Notes under the pieces: generated by a model
Told to the model about the DNA's origin: nothing
The model's input: the letters and a program-made list of their open reading frames with translations, nothing else
Databases searched by the model: none
Part shown: one piece after another, positions 32,939-45,800 of the stretch
How positions within the stretch are numbered: position 1 is the first letter of the stretch
Layout: each line of letters opens with the position of its first letter
Program-made: the position numbers and the translations under genes
Source of the DNA: Paracyclopina nana
Lineage: Eukaryota; Arthropoda; Copepoda; Cyclopoida; Cyclopettidae
Direction: 5' to 3'
Assembly (NCBI GenBank): GCA_019096065.1
Contig: JAGUCH010000004.1
Span: 6,944,001-7,008,000 of the forward strand
Length of the DNA: 64,000 nt

Positions 32939-34096
32939 TCAAGCATTGCCGGCCTCTTTCTGCTTGGACCACACTTTTTCCAGCACATTTGGATCAGTGT
33001 AGCCATGAGAGGCCACAACATATCTGTAGCCAGGAATTGTATGAGGCTTGTGGTAAAAGTGAAATTCTGGACAGTGGAAAGGCTCAATCTCAAGTTTCTT
33101 GGCAATGAGGCCCAAAAAGACATCATCAAACTTGAACCTCTGGACAAAGTAAGATGCATAATAAAAGTCCAACATGGCTTGCTTGGAGAGCACAAATCCC
33201 CCAGCTGTGACATAAGGAGGCAGCATGGAGTAAGGATATTCTTCAAGCGTCAAATACCATTTGCTGAATTTATGTCTTTGTGGCCTGGAATGGAAGACAT
33301 GACCAGCATACAATTTTACATCATCTGGAAGGTCAAAGTCAACCATTTGTTTGAGCTGCCTTCTGAAAACTCCAGCATTCTCCTCAAAGTTGATCACTTC
33401 TTCTCTCAAGTACTGAGGATAATTGACAGGATTCCTCAGGAACCTCAGCATGTTCCTTGTAGACACATAGTAATCATCATCAAAAAAGGCATAGAATCTT
33501 GCGTAGGGGCAAATCTCTGCAGCCCACCTCAGCCCCATCATAGTTTTGATGGTGTTGTTGTAGTAGGTATCAATGAAGTTGCCTTGAACAATGTCACTGT
33601 ACTCATCATACTCATCCTTGATTTGCTCCATTAATTGCTTGTCTGTATGTTCAGGCGGAGATCCTAGCAAAAATACTGTTTTGATTGTGACATCAGAGAA
33701 CCTCTTTTCATAGCCCCAAGTCTTTCTGATCACTTGTCTCTGCTGGAAATTCTGCATTGCTGACTTGACCAGGTAGACAACCCTGATGTTTTTGTGGATG
33801 TCATCAGAGTCATCAACAATACATTTGCCCTTGGCCTGTCTTATCATCATGTAGTCATGATTATTGACGGGTTTCACTGAAGGAGCTTGGCCTTTTCTCA
33901 ATTGCTCCATGTAGGGCCGAATGTCCTCTGTTAAAGGATAATTGAACTCTCTGTAGAAATCTTTGGCATGGAAATGCAGCATAATTCCGCTCTGATCGCA
34001 AATGTAAATTGCCATAATGGCAACTGCCAAAAGGAACAAATGCTTCATTTTGAGTGCCCTGATCATGATTGCTTTCAGTTTGTCAATATTTAGCAT
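32939..34096 (-). CDS. brn: Brainiac-like beta-1,3-glycosyltransferase (GT31)
   Basis: Single-exon ORF of 385 aa. A type II membrane anchor near the start (HLFLLAVAIMAIYIC) indicates a Golgi enzyme with a lumenal catalytic domain. GT31 signatures: RQVIRKTWGYEKRFSDV, the metal-binding DDDYYVS, AGHVFHSRPQRHKFSKWYLT, LEEYPYSMLPPYVTAGGFVL and FDDVFLGLIA. These match arthropod brainiac more closely than generic beta-3-galactosyltransferases. Brainiac adds GlcNAc beta-1,3 to mannose on arthro-series glycosphingolipids. Between DDDYYVS and AGHVF the protein carries about 30 extra residues (LREEVINFEENAGVFRRQL region) compared with my recollection of the fly protein. Later in-frame Met residues (11 and 17) could also serve as starts. 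Confidence 0.85.
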   Translation of the reverse strand: MLNIDKLKAIMIRALKMKHLFLLAVAIMAIYICDQSGIMLHFHAKDFYREFNYPLTEDIRPYMEQLRKGQAPSVKPVNNHDYMMIRQAKGKCIVDDSDDIHKNIRVVYLVKSAMQNFQQRQVIRKTWGYEKRFSDVTIKTVFLLGSPPEHTDKQLMEQIKDEYDEYSDIVQGNFIDTYYNNTIKTMMGLRWAAEICPYARFYAFFDDDYYVSTRNMLRFLRNPVNYPQYLREEVINFEENAGVFRRQLKQMVDFDLPDDVKLYAGHVFHSRPQRHKFSKWYLTLEEYPYSMLPPYVTAGGFVLSKQAMLDFYYASYFVQRFKFDDVFLGLIAKKLEIEPFHCPEFHFYHKPHTIPGYRYVVASHGYTDPNVLEKVWSKQKEAGNA

Positions 34097-34925
34097 ATCA
34101 GAGTTTGTGACATTATTATTTTGAATTTCAGAATTTGTGGAATGTAAAGGGATCGATTTTTAAGTCGATGTAAATACCTGTTAAATCTAACTAGAACTTC
34201 TTATCAGTTGGACAACACTTTTGCTCATTTTACGATTTCATGATTTGAAATAAGAATACTTTAATATTTACAATCAAGTTTATAAGTAACTCATTTTCAT
34301 TACTTAGATTATTTGGCTATTAAAGCCTGCCTTAGAAAAGTCAGCCAGTAACTTGTAAACAACCGGAGCGCTACTGAAGAATCGGAGCCAAAAAGTTTGT
34401 TGAGGTGCAGTCACTTTCCCAAAAAAATTGTTTTAACGCTAATTTAAATCTGAAATTACAATCAAGATAACTTTTCAACGCTTATTGATTTTCATTTTAG
34501 CCCTAAAAATATGGAACTTTTCTCAATCTTCTTGGTTAGCGTAAGTAAGTTGTCATTAATTCGATCCATTGTCGTAGTTCCGAGAAAATGTTTAACTAAG
34601 AAATCATTCATATTAATTATCACGTTGAATCGTAGAGGGTCAAAATGTAGCTAAATCAGGGGAGTGAAATCAAAAAATAAGTCAGAAATTCGCTGAAATG
34701 TGCGTTTTTTGAAAATTGCCGCCCTGTCAAATTAGTGACGTCACAATGTTTGTCTGCTTGAGGGATTTCAGCCGAATATTTGAAGCCAGCCAACAACGCC
34801 AATTTAGCCCTGGTGAAAAAGCCGAATATCTTGAGACTTTCGACTGAGGCAAAAACCACAACATTCTCAGCCAGCGGTTCTTTGCTCGGCCATTTTGAGT
34901 ATGTGAAATTGGCCAAGTCCTCGCC
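34097..34925. other. Divergent intergenic region with a CRE-like site
   Basis: Separates brainiac (minus) and the zinc-finger gene (plus), so it should contain two promoters. A palindromic GTGACGTCAC occurs at 34735-34744, about 180 bp upstream of the zinc-finger ATG, with TGACGTCA at 34736-34743, and is a plausible CREB/ATF site. No other feature was supported. Confidence 0.45.
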
Positions 34926-37900
34926 ATGACTAACCTATTGTACGGCGAGGATATGGCGGCCTCCGAGGACGCCATGATTGCCGAAATTGTGCATGGCTTT
35001 AGTGGCGCAGACTCCAGCCAAAGTTTCGACTCAAGTTCCCGCAGGAAAATCGAATCTATCGCCACCAATGGCTGGGATTTGCACGACGAGGCTTCAAATA
35101 TGAGTGCCAAAGGTAAGGATTCTATTCATTCAGTGTTCGAAATTCGCCTTGATGTTGTATCTTCCCCTCTTTTAAGTGTCTGGTGTTAAGAGAAAGTATT
35201 CCAAGTCCGAGGATTCCCCAAGGAAAAAGACCAAACTCTCCAAGCTTTTAGAGGAGGGCAAACATGGTGTTATTGATGGCCGATGGGTTTGTGGCGAGTG
35301 TGGCAAAAGTCTTTCAACTGCCTGGGGCCTTGAGTTGCATTTAGGATCCGTGCATGGTGAATACACTTATCCGTGTGACTTTTGCGAGCTCAAGTTCAAG
35401 CGGAAAGACTACGCGCAGAATCATATGAGACGGATCCACGAGTGTACCAAAACATGTCCCAAATGCTCGGGCACTTTTGTTGGCAGAGAGGCTTATGCTG
35501 AGCATATGAAATCCGTCCACAAAATCAAGGTGACCTACAAAAGCACCATGACTCTGAAAAGAGCCAAGCAAGGTGTCAAAGAGTCGGGGGCTGTTGCAAA
35601 GCCAGCAGCAGCCAAAGTGAGAACCCCGAAGGAGCCCAAGTCACCGCCCAAGTTATCCAAGAATGGCAAAAAGTTGGGCAGACCTCCCAAAAAGCTGCTT
35701 GAGAGTAATGTTGATGTTAAAAGTGAACTAGAGATTGCCCCACATTTCTCCAAGCCCTGGGCTTTTGAGTGCAAATTCTGCAAGAAAGCATGCATCTCTG
35801 AGGACAAGCTCAACTTGCACCTGCAAGCCATGCATCCTCAAGAAATGCTTCCAAAGGTGTGCACATTGTGTCGAAGACTGTTCAAAGATGCCATCGTTCT
35901 TCATGACCACATTGAAAGCCACCATTGCTCTTACATTGGTCGCAACTACACTGTACTCAAGTGTTCCTACTGCTCAGGAGTGTTCCATAACAGGACAAGC
36001 CTGGAGGCTCACCTTAGGTTCTACCACATGGAAGAAGAATGCCTCTACTGTGGATCGGTGTTCTCTGGAGCTTTCCGAATGGTAGAACACATTAGTGAAG
36101 TGCATCCACCTTTTCTCACTCCGTTTGGTCACCAATGTGGCTGTGGTGTGCTATACCCTGCAAGATTTCATGTGCTAGATCATTTTCGAAGAAGACATGT
36201 TTACCAGTGGGGAATCATCTCAAGGCCCTCTGATTTCCAGGCATGTCCACATTGCCAGCTGCCTTTTTCCTCGTGGTCTCAGCTGGATCAGCACGTTCTA
36301 CTTGAGCACAAGTCTTATGGCTTCTTTTACATTGAACCTGATTATGTGGCCATTGGTGAGCATGGCTGTCATGATCAACTTGTGCTTCTACCCTGCCCTG
36401 TGTGCAATGATCTCTATCATGATCAAGTGAGCCTTGACAAGCATATAGCAAATGATCATGAACCCTTTGCCACGCGAAGGCCATTCAATCGAAAAGCTGT
36501 CGAATTCCAGATGGAAAACATTGAATACTGCATGGACAAGAGTGTTTTTGCCGACTTCGATGAGTGCAACAGTGACATAGAGTATCATAAAACAGTGAGG
36601 CTGAAACCCAAACCGAAGAAACAAAAGAAAGCAGCGAAACCTGCAGCTCTTCCTGTCAACAAGCCCAGCAAAGTGAAGGCCAAGAAGATAATCATTCCAA
36701 AAAAGAGAACCTTGAAAAAACTGGCACTGATTGAGGAGAGAAAGAGACTTAAGCTTTTGAAGGAGCAAGAGGAGGAAAGACTACGGCAAAAGTCAATCAA
36801 GAAAATAAAATCTGACATAGACAGGAGTAACATTGTCAGTTCAAGGACTCGACATTCTAAATTGCCTTCGAGGCATCTACCTCAAAGAAGATCCTCCCAT
36901 ATTTCACCTGTTCGACCAAGAAGGCTTTCTAGTGGTAAAGCTCTTGAAGAGACTCCCAAAGGTAGGCCTGGAAGACCAGCAAAATCGAGAGTTGTGGAGC
37001 CTGATTCCGAAGAAGATTCTCAGGATGAGGATGAAGAAGCACCAACTCCTTCTAAAAGAGGAAGGCCACAAAGGAAGCCAAGTCCTAGGCAGAAATCTAC
37101 TCCTGCTCCAGTTGTTGGGACAGTGAGAAAAAGATACTTAATCAAGGATGATCCTGATTTATTCCATGACTCTGATGAGGAAGTTATGCCAACTCCCAAG
37201 CAAAGAGGTCAGCCCAAAGCTGCGAAGCCTGTGAGCTCCGAAGAATCTGAATCTGATGATGAGGAAGATGAGCCTCTAGTGCAATCTAAAAAGCCAAGCA
37301 GAGGGTCGAGAACTGTCCAAAAACCTAGTCCAGCAAAGAAAAAACCGCTTTCTACAAACACCCCTGCAGTGAAAAGAAGGTATCTCATTGTGGATGATCC
37401 TGACTTGTTCAATGATTCTGATGAAGAAGTGATGCCCACTCCAAAGCGAAGGGGTAAAATTGAGCCAGAATCAGAGTCATCAGAGGAAGGCTCTGATTCT
37501 GATGAAGATAATGGAGAAGAAGTGGAGGATGAAGAGGAAGAAGATGCAGCTGAAGAAGATGCAGCTGAAGAAGTGGAGGATGAAGAAGAAAGTGATGAAG
37601 AAGATGCTGAAAGTGAGGAATCTGAAGATGTAGCTGAAAAACCTATTGAAACAAAGTGCAAAGAATCTTCCAATTCGGATGATGAGCTACTTAAAATGGA
37701 GCCTGTTGTAGCAGTAAAAAAAATGAAGGAAAGTGTTGTTCGCAGGTTCAGTTCACCTTCTCCTTTGCCCTCAGATGCTCTCAAAGATGAGTCTCCTACT
37801 TTACCAAATGAAGATACTGAACAAGTAGTGAATGACCTCGTATCAACCAAAGAGCTTGTTGAGGGTAATCAAATATCAACTAATGGGAGCCACAAATCAG

Positions 37901-38127
37901 TGGATGTTGAAATGAAGAATGGCAATTATTGTCCTGAAAGCTCAGAAGACAAAATCAAATCAGGAATTCCAGAGGATGATCAGGTATCTGTGGTGAAAGG
38001 CATCCCAATGACTAATGGCTACGATAAATCAAATGGGATCAGTAATGAAATAGCCTCACTCATTAATGGAGACGCCAATCATGTATCAGAAGATGATCAG
38101 CAAAAATCACTGCCTTGTACTAGCTAA
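34926..38127 (+). CDS. C2H2 zinc-finger protein with AT-hook-like and acidic regions
   Basis: Exons 34926-35112 and 35177-38127 (split Val codon) give 1045 aa. After a short acidic/Ser-rich start come many C2H2 fingers up to about residue 480 (CGECGKSLSTAWGLELH, CDFCELKFKRKDYAQNH, CPKCSGTFVGREAYAEH, then a second cluster beginning CKFCKKACISEDKLNLH). Several fingers have unusual spacing. Basic GRP motifs resembling AT-hooks (KLGRPPKK, KGRPGRPAK, KRGRPQRK) flank and follow the fingers. A roughly 25-residue motif centred on YLIxDDPDLFxDSDEEVMPTP occurs twice (about 37129-37206 and 37378-37455). The tail is very acidic. The layout suggests a nuclear DNA-binding regulator; no orthologue is recognised. 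Confidence 0.85.
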
Positions 38128-38489
38128 TGAAATCTGTGTGAGTTGAGTGTGTGTGTGTATATGAAATTGATGTTTGCTAATACTATCTGTCACTTATTTA
38201 CATTTTATTACAGAACTAGTGTGATATACTGCTATCTCAATTATTCATTGTTCAAGATGTACCTTGTTTTTTCCTATACACAACTACCCCCTTTTGTAGT
38301 CCAACTTTCACTAGTACAAAACTAATAAACAGCTACAAAACTCCACTTAAGTTATTCCTTGCAGGTCAGCTGATGCTCAGGCTTCTGAGTGACTTAAGGT
38401 AGAAACAGGTACTAGCTGGCCAAAGATAAAGCAGTCCTGATAATGAAGTGGACTTGAGATGTAGTAGTGGCCATAGCAAAGTTTTCACC
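38128..38489. other. Intergenic between zinc-finger and esterase genes
   Basis: Contains a short GT repeat (around 38145-38160) and an AATAAA-type signal near 38322. This is the presumed 3' untranslated region of the zinc-finger gene and promoter of esterase 1. Nothing else seen. Confidence 0.4.
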
Positions 38490-40621
38490 ATGGCAATAAG
38501 ATACTTTTTCTTCTTTGACAATATGCAGTCTAACCTGCTTGTCTATTTTGTCATCACAACACTTGTCATGTATTTTGGACCTGAAAATATCATGCCTAGC
38601 ATGGGACAAAGTATACACAATGTGCCAGTGATCAATGCTCCAATTGGGTACATGTCTGGACTAAGAATGTACACCAAAAGTGGCAGGGGTATTCATGCAT
38701 ATAAAGGCATCCCTTATGCAGTGCCTCCCCTAGAGGATTTAAGGTTCAAGAGAACTAAACGGCTAAAAGGAAAAGGTTGGGAGGGAGTTTTGAAAGCCAC
38801 CAAAACTCCAAATCAATGTGTTCAAGTTAATCCACTGGGATTTCCATATGCAACTGCAGGTGATGAAGATTGCCTCTACTTAAATGTGTATGTGCCTGAG
38901 GTTGAGTTCAACAAAAAGTTGCCTGTGATGGTGTGGTTTCATGGTGGAGGTTTCACTTCTGGAGATTCTTCAGACAATATGTTCTCACCTGGATACTTGC
39001 TTGACAAAGATGTCATACTTGTCACTGTCAACTATAGGCTTGGCATTTTTGGCTTTTTCACTCTGGGTAATGATGATGCACCAGGCAATCTTGCCATGTG
39101 GGATCAAAGAGAATCACTTGTTTGGGTCCAAAATAACATTGCCGCTTTTGGAGGCAACCCAAATAAAGTCACCATCTTTGGAGAGAGTGCAGGAGGCTTG
39201 AGTGTGAGCTTCCAATTGGCCTCAAGAAAGAATAAGGGGCTGTTCCATGCTGCAATTGTCCAAAGTGGACCAATTCATCTCCCTGGACTCAGGACAGATC
39301 TTTCCAAGTATACTTACACAAATATGTCAATTTGTTATTATCTAAAAAAAAATCATTTCAGACCTTTACCTAAAATACATGCGGATTATGCAGAAGAAAT
39401 GGGTTGCCCAGTAGCTGAAAATGACATGGATAGAACAATGACTTGCTTGCAGCAAAAGTCACCCTCAGAATTAATGAAAGGGCTCAGTATATTTGATACC
39501 TGCAATAGTAAGTAAAAGTTATGCTCTGAAGCCTTATTCACTATGCAAAGTATGAAGACATTTAATTCATCAATTTAATTTTTAGTTCTGCCTCATGGGA
39601 CAATGGCCTATCCTTTGGTTTGGATTCCCTATGATGACCACAACCTCATCATTGACCCCTTTTTTGGTGAACATCCAAATAGGGTGTTTGAAAAAGGTCT
39701 CTTCAATCCTGTACCAACAATGATTGGAATGACTAAGGATGAGGGATTGATACAGTCATCAACTCTGTACAAATATCCAGAAATATTTGAAGATTTCCTG
39801 TAAGCTCTCCTTTGTAAATCATGATTACAATGAATATGATCATCTTCTTTTCAAGGAACAATTGGGACATGTGTATGGCCAGCAATATGTTGGCCAAATT
39901 TTTTTTGGATGAGCCTATTCCAAGTGATCTCAAAGCTAAATTAGAACAAATTGATGAGTTCTACTTTGGCAAAAAGTTAGAAGATCTTGAGGTTAAAGAC
40001 CTTAAATCAAATTTGGATCTAATGAAGAATTTTACAAATGCTTTCACTGATGGTTTTCATTTAGGATGTGACTTGATGGCAAGGTATGAAATATCCCTCA
40101 AAAAGCAATGGATCCTACAAACTCTCTTGATTTTAGGCAGCTGTCCTCAAAAGTTGATACATTTTACTACCACTTTGATCATTTAGGGTCCTACTCAATA
40201 GCAGATATTTTTGCATTCAAGCCACTCCAGATAATTTGGCATTTGGTCAAGAAATTTGTAGGCATACATGAAACATCTAGCCTTGGTGTGAGCCATGGAG
40301 AAGACTTACTTTACCTCTTCAGGTAGTTTCCTCTATAAATTGAGGCATGTTTGAAATTACAACATATGTATACATTTCAGCTCAGCATTCCCTATAAAAA
40401 GGTTTGGAGATGAAGAAGATGAAAAAATGGTTGACTTTATTGTTCAATTGTGGACTAACTTTGCAACTCATCATCATCCTACTCCTGATGACAAAGCTTG
40501 GCCAGCCTATGGAGAAAATGGACAAACTTATGTCAGGCTTGATCACTCAAAAATACTTCTTGAAACTGACCCTGAAAGGGACAATAGGCTGTTATTTTTC
40601 AAAAAAGCTTTGCTTAACTAA
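38490..40621 (+). CDS. Carboxylesterase type B, copy 1
   Basis: Exons 38490-39307, 39362-39507, 39586-39799, 39856-40083, 40137-40322 and 40381-40621 give 610 aa. The frame is open upstream to an ATG at 38448, but the ATG at 38490 (context ACCATGG) followed by the hydrophobic start is preferred. Hallmarks: GGIPYAVPP-like region (YKGIPYAVPPLEDLRF), EDCLYLNVYVP, HGGGF oxyanion loop, nucleophile GESAGG, acid in TKDEG, and His in GVSHGED, so the Ser-Glu-His triad is complete. The hydrophobic start (NLLVYFVITTLVMYFG) suggests a signal or anchor. Family members hydrolyse xenobiotic or endogenous esters. The 54-bp first intron is a multiple of three without a stop, so retention would insert 18 residues. 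Tandem paralogue of the next gene. Confidence 0.88.
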
Positions 40622-40711
40622 TAAACATTGAGTACAGGACCTTATCAGAACATCCATAGGTCAAAGAGTGCACACATATTTGCTTAGCAACTAAATACTC
40701 TCAAAGGTAAA

Positions 40712-42712
40712 ATGGCCACTGGCAAAAGCCTATTTCTACAGTTTTTGCTCACAACTGCACTTGTCATTTACATTGGACCATCAAAAATTCTCCCAAGCTT
40801 TTTAAGCTTTGAGGATAATGTGCCAGAAATCCATTCTCCAGCTGGGGCCATTTCAGGCTTCACTATGCTGAGCAGAAATGGCAGAGGCATATTTGCATAC
40901 CAAGGCATTCCTTATGCAGAGCCACCATTGAATGGCCTCAGGTTCAAAAGGCCAAAGGCCCTAAAACAACCAGCCTGGGAAGGAGTATTTGCTGCTACAT
41001 CAAGCTCCACTCCTTGTGTGCAAAAGAATGAGAACCCTTTGTTTGCGTCAAAGGGTAGTGAGGATTGCCTACAACTGAATGTGTATGTACCTAAGGTTGA
41101 CACCAAGAAGCCTTTACCTGTTATGGTGTGGCTTCATGGAGGAGGTTTCACCTCAGGGGATTCATCAGACCGAGTATATGGACCAAAATACTTGCTTGAC
41201 AAAGATGTCATCCTTGTGACTGTGAATTATAGGCTGGGCATTTTTGGATTTTTAACTCTGGGCAATGATGATGCACCTGGCAATTTAGGAATGTGGGATC
41301 AACATGAAGGGCTTAAATGGGTTCAAAAGAATATAGCTTCTTTTGGAGGTGATCCAAATAAAGTCACCATCTTTGGAGAAAGTGCAGGAGGCTGGAGTGT
41401 GAGCTACCAAATGGCCTCGAGAAAGAATAAGGGGCTTTTCCATGCAGCCATTGTCCAGAGTGGACCAATTGATTTAGGAGGAATGAAAGTTGATTTATCA
41501 AGGTAAGAAGATTAAGCTCAAAAGAGTTTTGATGCTGATAAATCCAGTATTTGTAGGTCGATTCCAGATATTCATTCAGAGTTTTCAGAGAGAATGGGTT
41601 GTCCAATTGATGATAAGGCTGCTGCAGTAAAATGCTTACAGAAAAAGACACCTGAAGCATTATTGGAAGGCCTAAACATGTTTGACCAATGCAATAGTTA
41701 GTGAATTGAGGCTTTTTAAACTTGTCCCTTTCCTAACTCAATTCATTCTAGCAATTGCCATGGGTGTCATGGCATTCCCCATTGTGTGGAGTGCTTATGA
41801 TGACCATGCTCTAGTCACTGATCCTTTCTTTGCTGACCACCCTAGAGAAGTATTCAAAACTGGCAAATTCAATCTGGTTCCAACCATGGTTGGCTCAACC
41901 AAAGATGAAGGGGTTTTGCATACAGCTCCTCTTTTAGTCAATCCTAATCAATTTGATGACTTCAAGTGAGTTTTCAACTTTTACTATTTTGACAGTATTG
42001 GGCAATGACATCTAATCATAGAAACAATTGGGATGAATGTGTTGCTAATTCATTCTTGGGTGAGTTTTTCCTGTCTAAACCTGTCTCAAAGAGACTTGTG
42101 GAAACTGCAAGCAAAGTGAAGAAAGCATACTTTGGGGATGAAGATATAACTTTGGACAATGATGGTTTCAAGAGATTGACTGATGCTTTTACTGACAGTG
42201 AGTTCTTCCATGGAACTGATGTCTTGGCCAAGTAAGCTATTTTACAATTATTTAATCTAAGACTAAATCCAAATAATTCTCTTAGGCAATTATCACAGAG
42301 GGTGAAAACCTTCTACTATCAATTTGATCACCTTGGATCATTTTCACTTAGTGATATTTTTGGTAGAAAGCCACTGGATCTGCTTTGGCTCATATTGAAG
42401 AAAGCTTTGGGCTTTCATGACTCACTCAAGCTTGGGGTGAGCCATGGGGATGACATTCTTTACTTGTTCAGCATGTCAACCTTCAGAAATATCTTTCCTG
42501 AGGAAAAGGACCAAAAAATGATTGATTTCATGGTTGATTTGTGGACTAATTTTGCCACCTACCACGACCCAACACCAAGTAGTCATGAATGGCCAGCTTT
42601 AGGGACTAGAGGACAAAATTATGTAAGGCTAGTGGACTCCAAAATTATTTTAGAGGCTGATTCAGTGAGAGATAAAAGGTTGTCATTTTGGCATAAGACT
42701 TTGAAATATTGA
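40712..42712 (+). CDS. Carboxylesterase type B, copy 2
   Basis: Exons 40712-41502, 41557-41696, 41752-41965, 42022-42231 and 42286-42712 give 593 aa. It starts MATGKSLFLQFLLTTALVIY, a signal or anchor segment. Same hallmarks as copy 1: YQGIPYAEPPLNGLRF, EDCLQLNVYVP, HGGGF, GESAGG (Ser), TKDEG (Glu) and GVSHGDD (His). Introns 1-4 sit at the same positions and phases as in copy 1; copy 1 has a fifth intron after the LYLF motif that is absent here. It lies 90 bp downstream of copy 1. Copy 1 and copy 2 are a local duplication. Substrate cannot be predicted from sequence. Confidence 0.9.
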
Positions 42713-42884
42713 AATATATAGTATTTTCTAAAGAAGTCTCACTGACAAAACATCCAATCATTTAAGCTTCTTCTGCAGCCTCTAAGGAAATAATACATAA
42801 CCAATTATAATTAAAAAAGGTATTAATCATAGGTACAAGATTGATTGAAAACTTGTGATATCTTTGGATTTATTAAAGTGTACA

Positions 42885-45800
42885 TTACTTTTTCTTGGGG
42901 TACATCTGGTTGCAAAGCTCATTGTTCTTATCATTGAGAAATAATGTCCTTGGATATATAGTCTTTTTGGCCATATTCTTAACAGTTAGTTTACCAAGTT
43001 TTGAGGATGTTTCTTGATTTAGCACCATTTCAGGTTGGCTCATTTTTATGCAAGTCAGTACTTTTGAGCCTCCAAAGTCAACATTGTTCTCCAAGTTGAC
43101 ACCAATCTATGAAATTAAGGTTGCAAGCATCTGCTACAATGTGAATGAAAATTTACCTTTGTGTGCAACTCAGTTTTTTGGCTAAATGGTTGATCAGTAG
43201 TGAGAAATTTCCATGAAGAGCTTTGTTCCATTAGGTAAGCCAAAGAATTGAGAACAACTGACTCCGATTGCTTAGTCCACATTGAGATTTTAGCCTATAC
43301 ACAGAATACATAATGTGAAGTTCTTATGCAATTTCTGAAAATATACCTGTCCTGATAGGTCAAAGGAAATAGCCCCTTTGCTATCAATCACAAAATACAA
43401 GCCATTTGACAAAAACTGCTCAAAATGACCATTTTGCAACAACAAATTGCCCTAGACAGAATTTTGTTCTTGAGGTGTCAACAAATTTAATTTTAGTGCT
43501 TCAAAACTTACTTGAAGAGCAGAATTCTTCTCCTCAGTAGCTCCTGACCAGTACAGACTCATTAACTCACTCATAGAGCTAAAGAAAGTTATGGGCCTTA
43601 ACTAAAAACAGAGCAAAGTTTGTAGGGAGTCACATTGATTCATATTAAATCTAAGACTCTAACCTGATTTCCTAATACATTAAGGACCATGCCAGCATTG
43701 GCTTCAGCATCATCTTCTTTAGTAGTAGCTTCATCATTGCTTACAAATGAAGACAATCCTCCAGCATAAATGCCAAGCTATGAAGATTATAATTGATAAA
43801 TGCTCATCTTCTATGATAGGTAGATTAATAGCTTTTACCTCAATAATTTTGTCCCTGATGCCATTTTCTTGCAAGAAATTCAATTCAAAATGGCTCCTTT
43901 TCATAAGTTTGCCAGACACTTCCAAATTGAAGGTAAAGCTGCAGTTTCCCGCCAAATTTTGTCCTAATTGACGGCTAAAACTGGTTGACAACCCACCATG
44001 ACTCAGCATATTCCAGTTAAGCCAGCCTTTCTTGATTACTTTCCTTAAAGAAAAAATTCAAACTTGAGTGGGTTGAATGCAATTAGAGTAAATTCTGCCT
44101 TTTACCTCAATTGTTCTATTAAAGTTGGACTTTCTATTGCCAATTCTGTCCACTTTTGAAGCACAATTGCAAGTAACTCCTTGCTAGAAGATTCTTTGAG
44201 AATTTTGATGATTTCTTGGATGTAAAGCTCATGAGGATAATTTTTCAAAACCATTTCAATGGCTGTAGACTTCAAGCTCAAGTCTCTTGTAGGATCTTTG
44301 ATCAATGTGAGCAAGTGCTGGCCCAAATGCTTGACTTTAGACTTGACAACTTCACCATCAAACTTGGCAAGAATGTCCAATGACAACAGAGCTGACTTCT
44401 TATCAATTTCGTGAGATTCAATGAGTTGCATCAAGATGCCAATCACAGTAGAGCTTTGGGTATTTTTCAAGGCTCTCAAATGATGCTGATGGCATTCTGG
44501 ACTCTTGCATTTCAACAATGAAGTAACCAACCATTTGATGACAGCTGCCTTGCTCGCGTCAGCTTCTACTTTCCTGCTGAGTGTTGCCACTGTCAAAGTC
44601 AAAGTTTGACTGATTTTGTCATGGGAAGTTTTGGCCTTTTGGGCAATGTTGAATAGCTTTTCAAACACTTTTTGATGCACTTTAGTAGACTGACACAGGG
44701 CAAAGGCATATCTTTCAAACAGGTCAATTCTTCCAGTTTTAGCAGGATCAATCACTTTTTCCAGCACAACTTCATGAGCAGCTTCATTTGATGACATTCC
44801 AGCAATATCCATAAGTTGAGGCCTAGAAACATTGGTACCTTATCTTATGATTCAAATCTAGTACTACTTTTGAAAATACTCACATAATGTCATTATTGGC
44901 TTGACCTTTGAATAGGTCAGTGATGTCTTCTTTAGAAGCATGATCAATGGCTCCAAGAAGTTTGATGAAGGCTTGGGCAGAGTGTTTTGTGGCAAGGACT
45001 TTGGTTTTCAAATGCTTTTTGAGGGTTGTCACTAGGGACTTCAGTTTCTTTGGCTTGGCCTTTTTGCTTTCCACAACTCCTTTCAAATCATGTGGCTTGA
45101 AATCTTGCTGCAAGATCAGACTGATTGCTTTGATAGCGTCAAGACTGCCATCAGCCTCAAATGAAGACCAATGGTCATCCACTAATTGCTCTGAAAAAAA
45201 GAGATAACAACCCTCAATCATTCCTCTTTGTTATGCTGATTTATGGCTTTGCTGCATCATATGCATATCTTTTCTATTGTAAGTTTTATGGCTCTGCAAA
45301 GTTTCCTAGCATTTTAAAAATGCAAATAAATGAGACTGATTCTTATCTGCTTCATAGCGACCTTTTTTCTTGCTTTTCCTGTTGTTATAATTTCACTAGG
45401 CTCTGATTCTTAGTGCAATCAATGCAAAAAATGCTTTACATGCAGTGTAAGTTGCATGCTATGCAATGCTGGCTATTTGCTCAACTTATCATAAAAATTT
45501 GGTGCAGCTGAGTCATTATCATCATAGCAGCATAGTAGGGGCTTTATACAGCTACAGCAACTAAAGTGGGAGCTTACTAGCATGGAGTTACTGCAGTATT
45601 TTCCAGTCACAACATGGAAGTCTGCTCTCTAAACCAGCCAGGCATTTGCTTCTCAGTTATTCTCATTTCATGGTGAGTTTGCAGCCTTGAAACTAGGTCT
45701 CAGTGCTAATCTTTTATCATCCATGCAGCCTGCTTGTCTATGGAGTCCTGTTACTTATTAGTTTCAGTTGCTACTGCCTCAATGCCAATTACATGCAGAA

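Noticed and set aside
37209..37850. 213-aa minus-strand Ser-rich ORF
   Set aside because: Antisense of the acidic tail of the zinc-finger gene; codon-complement artefact.
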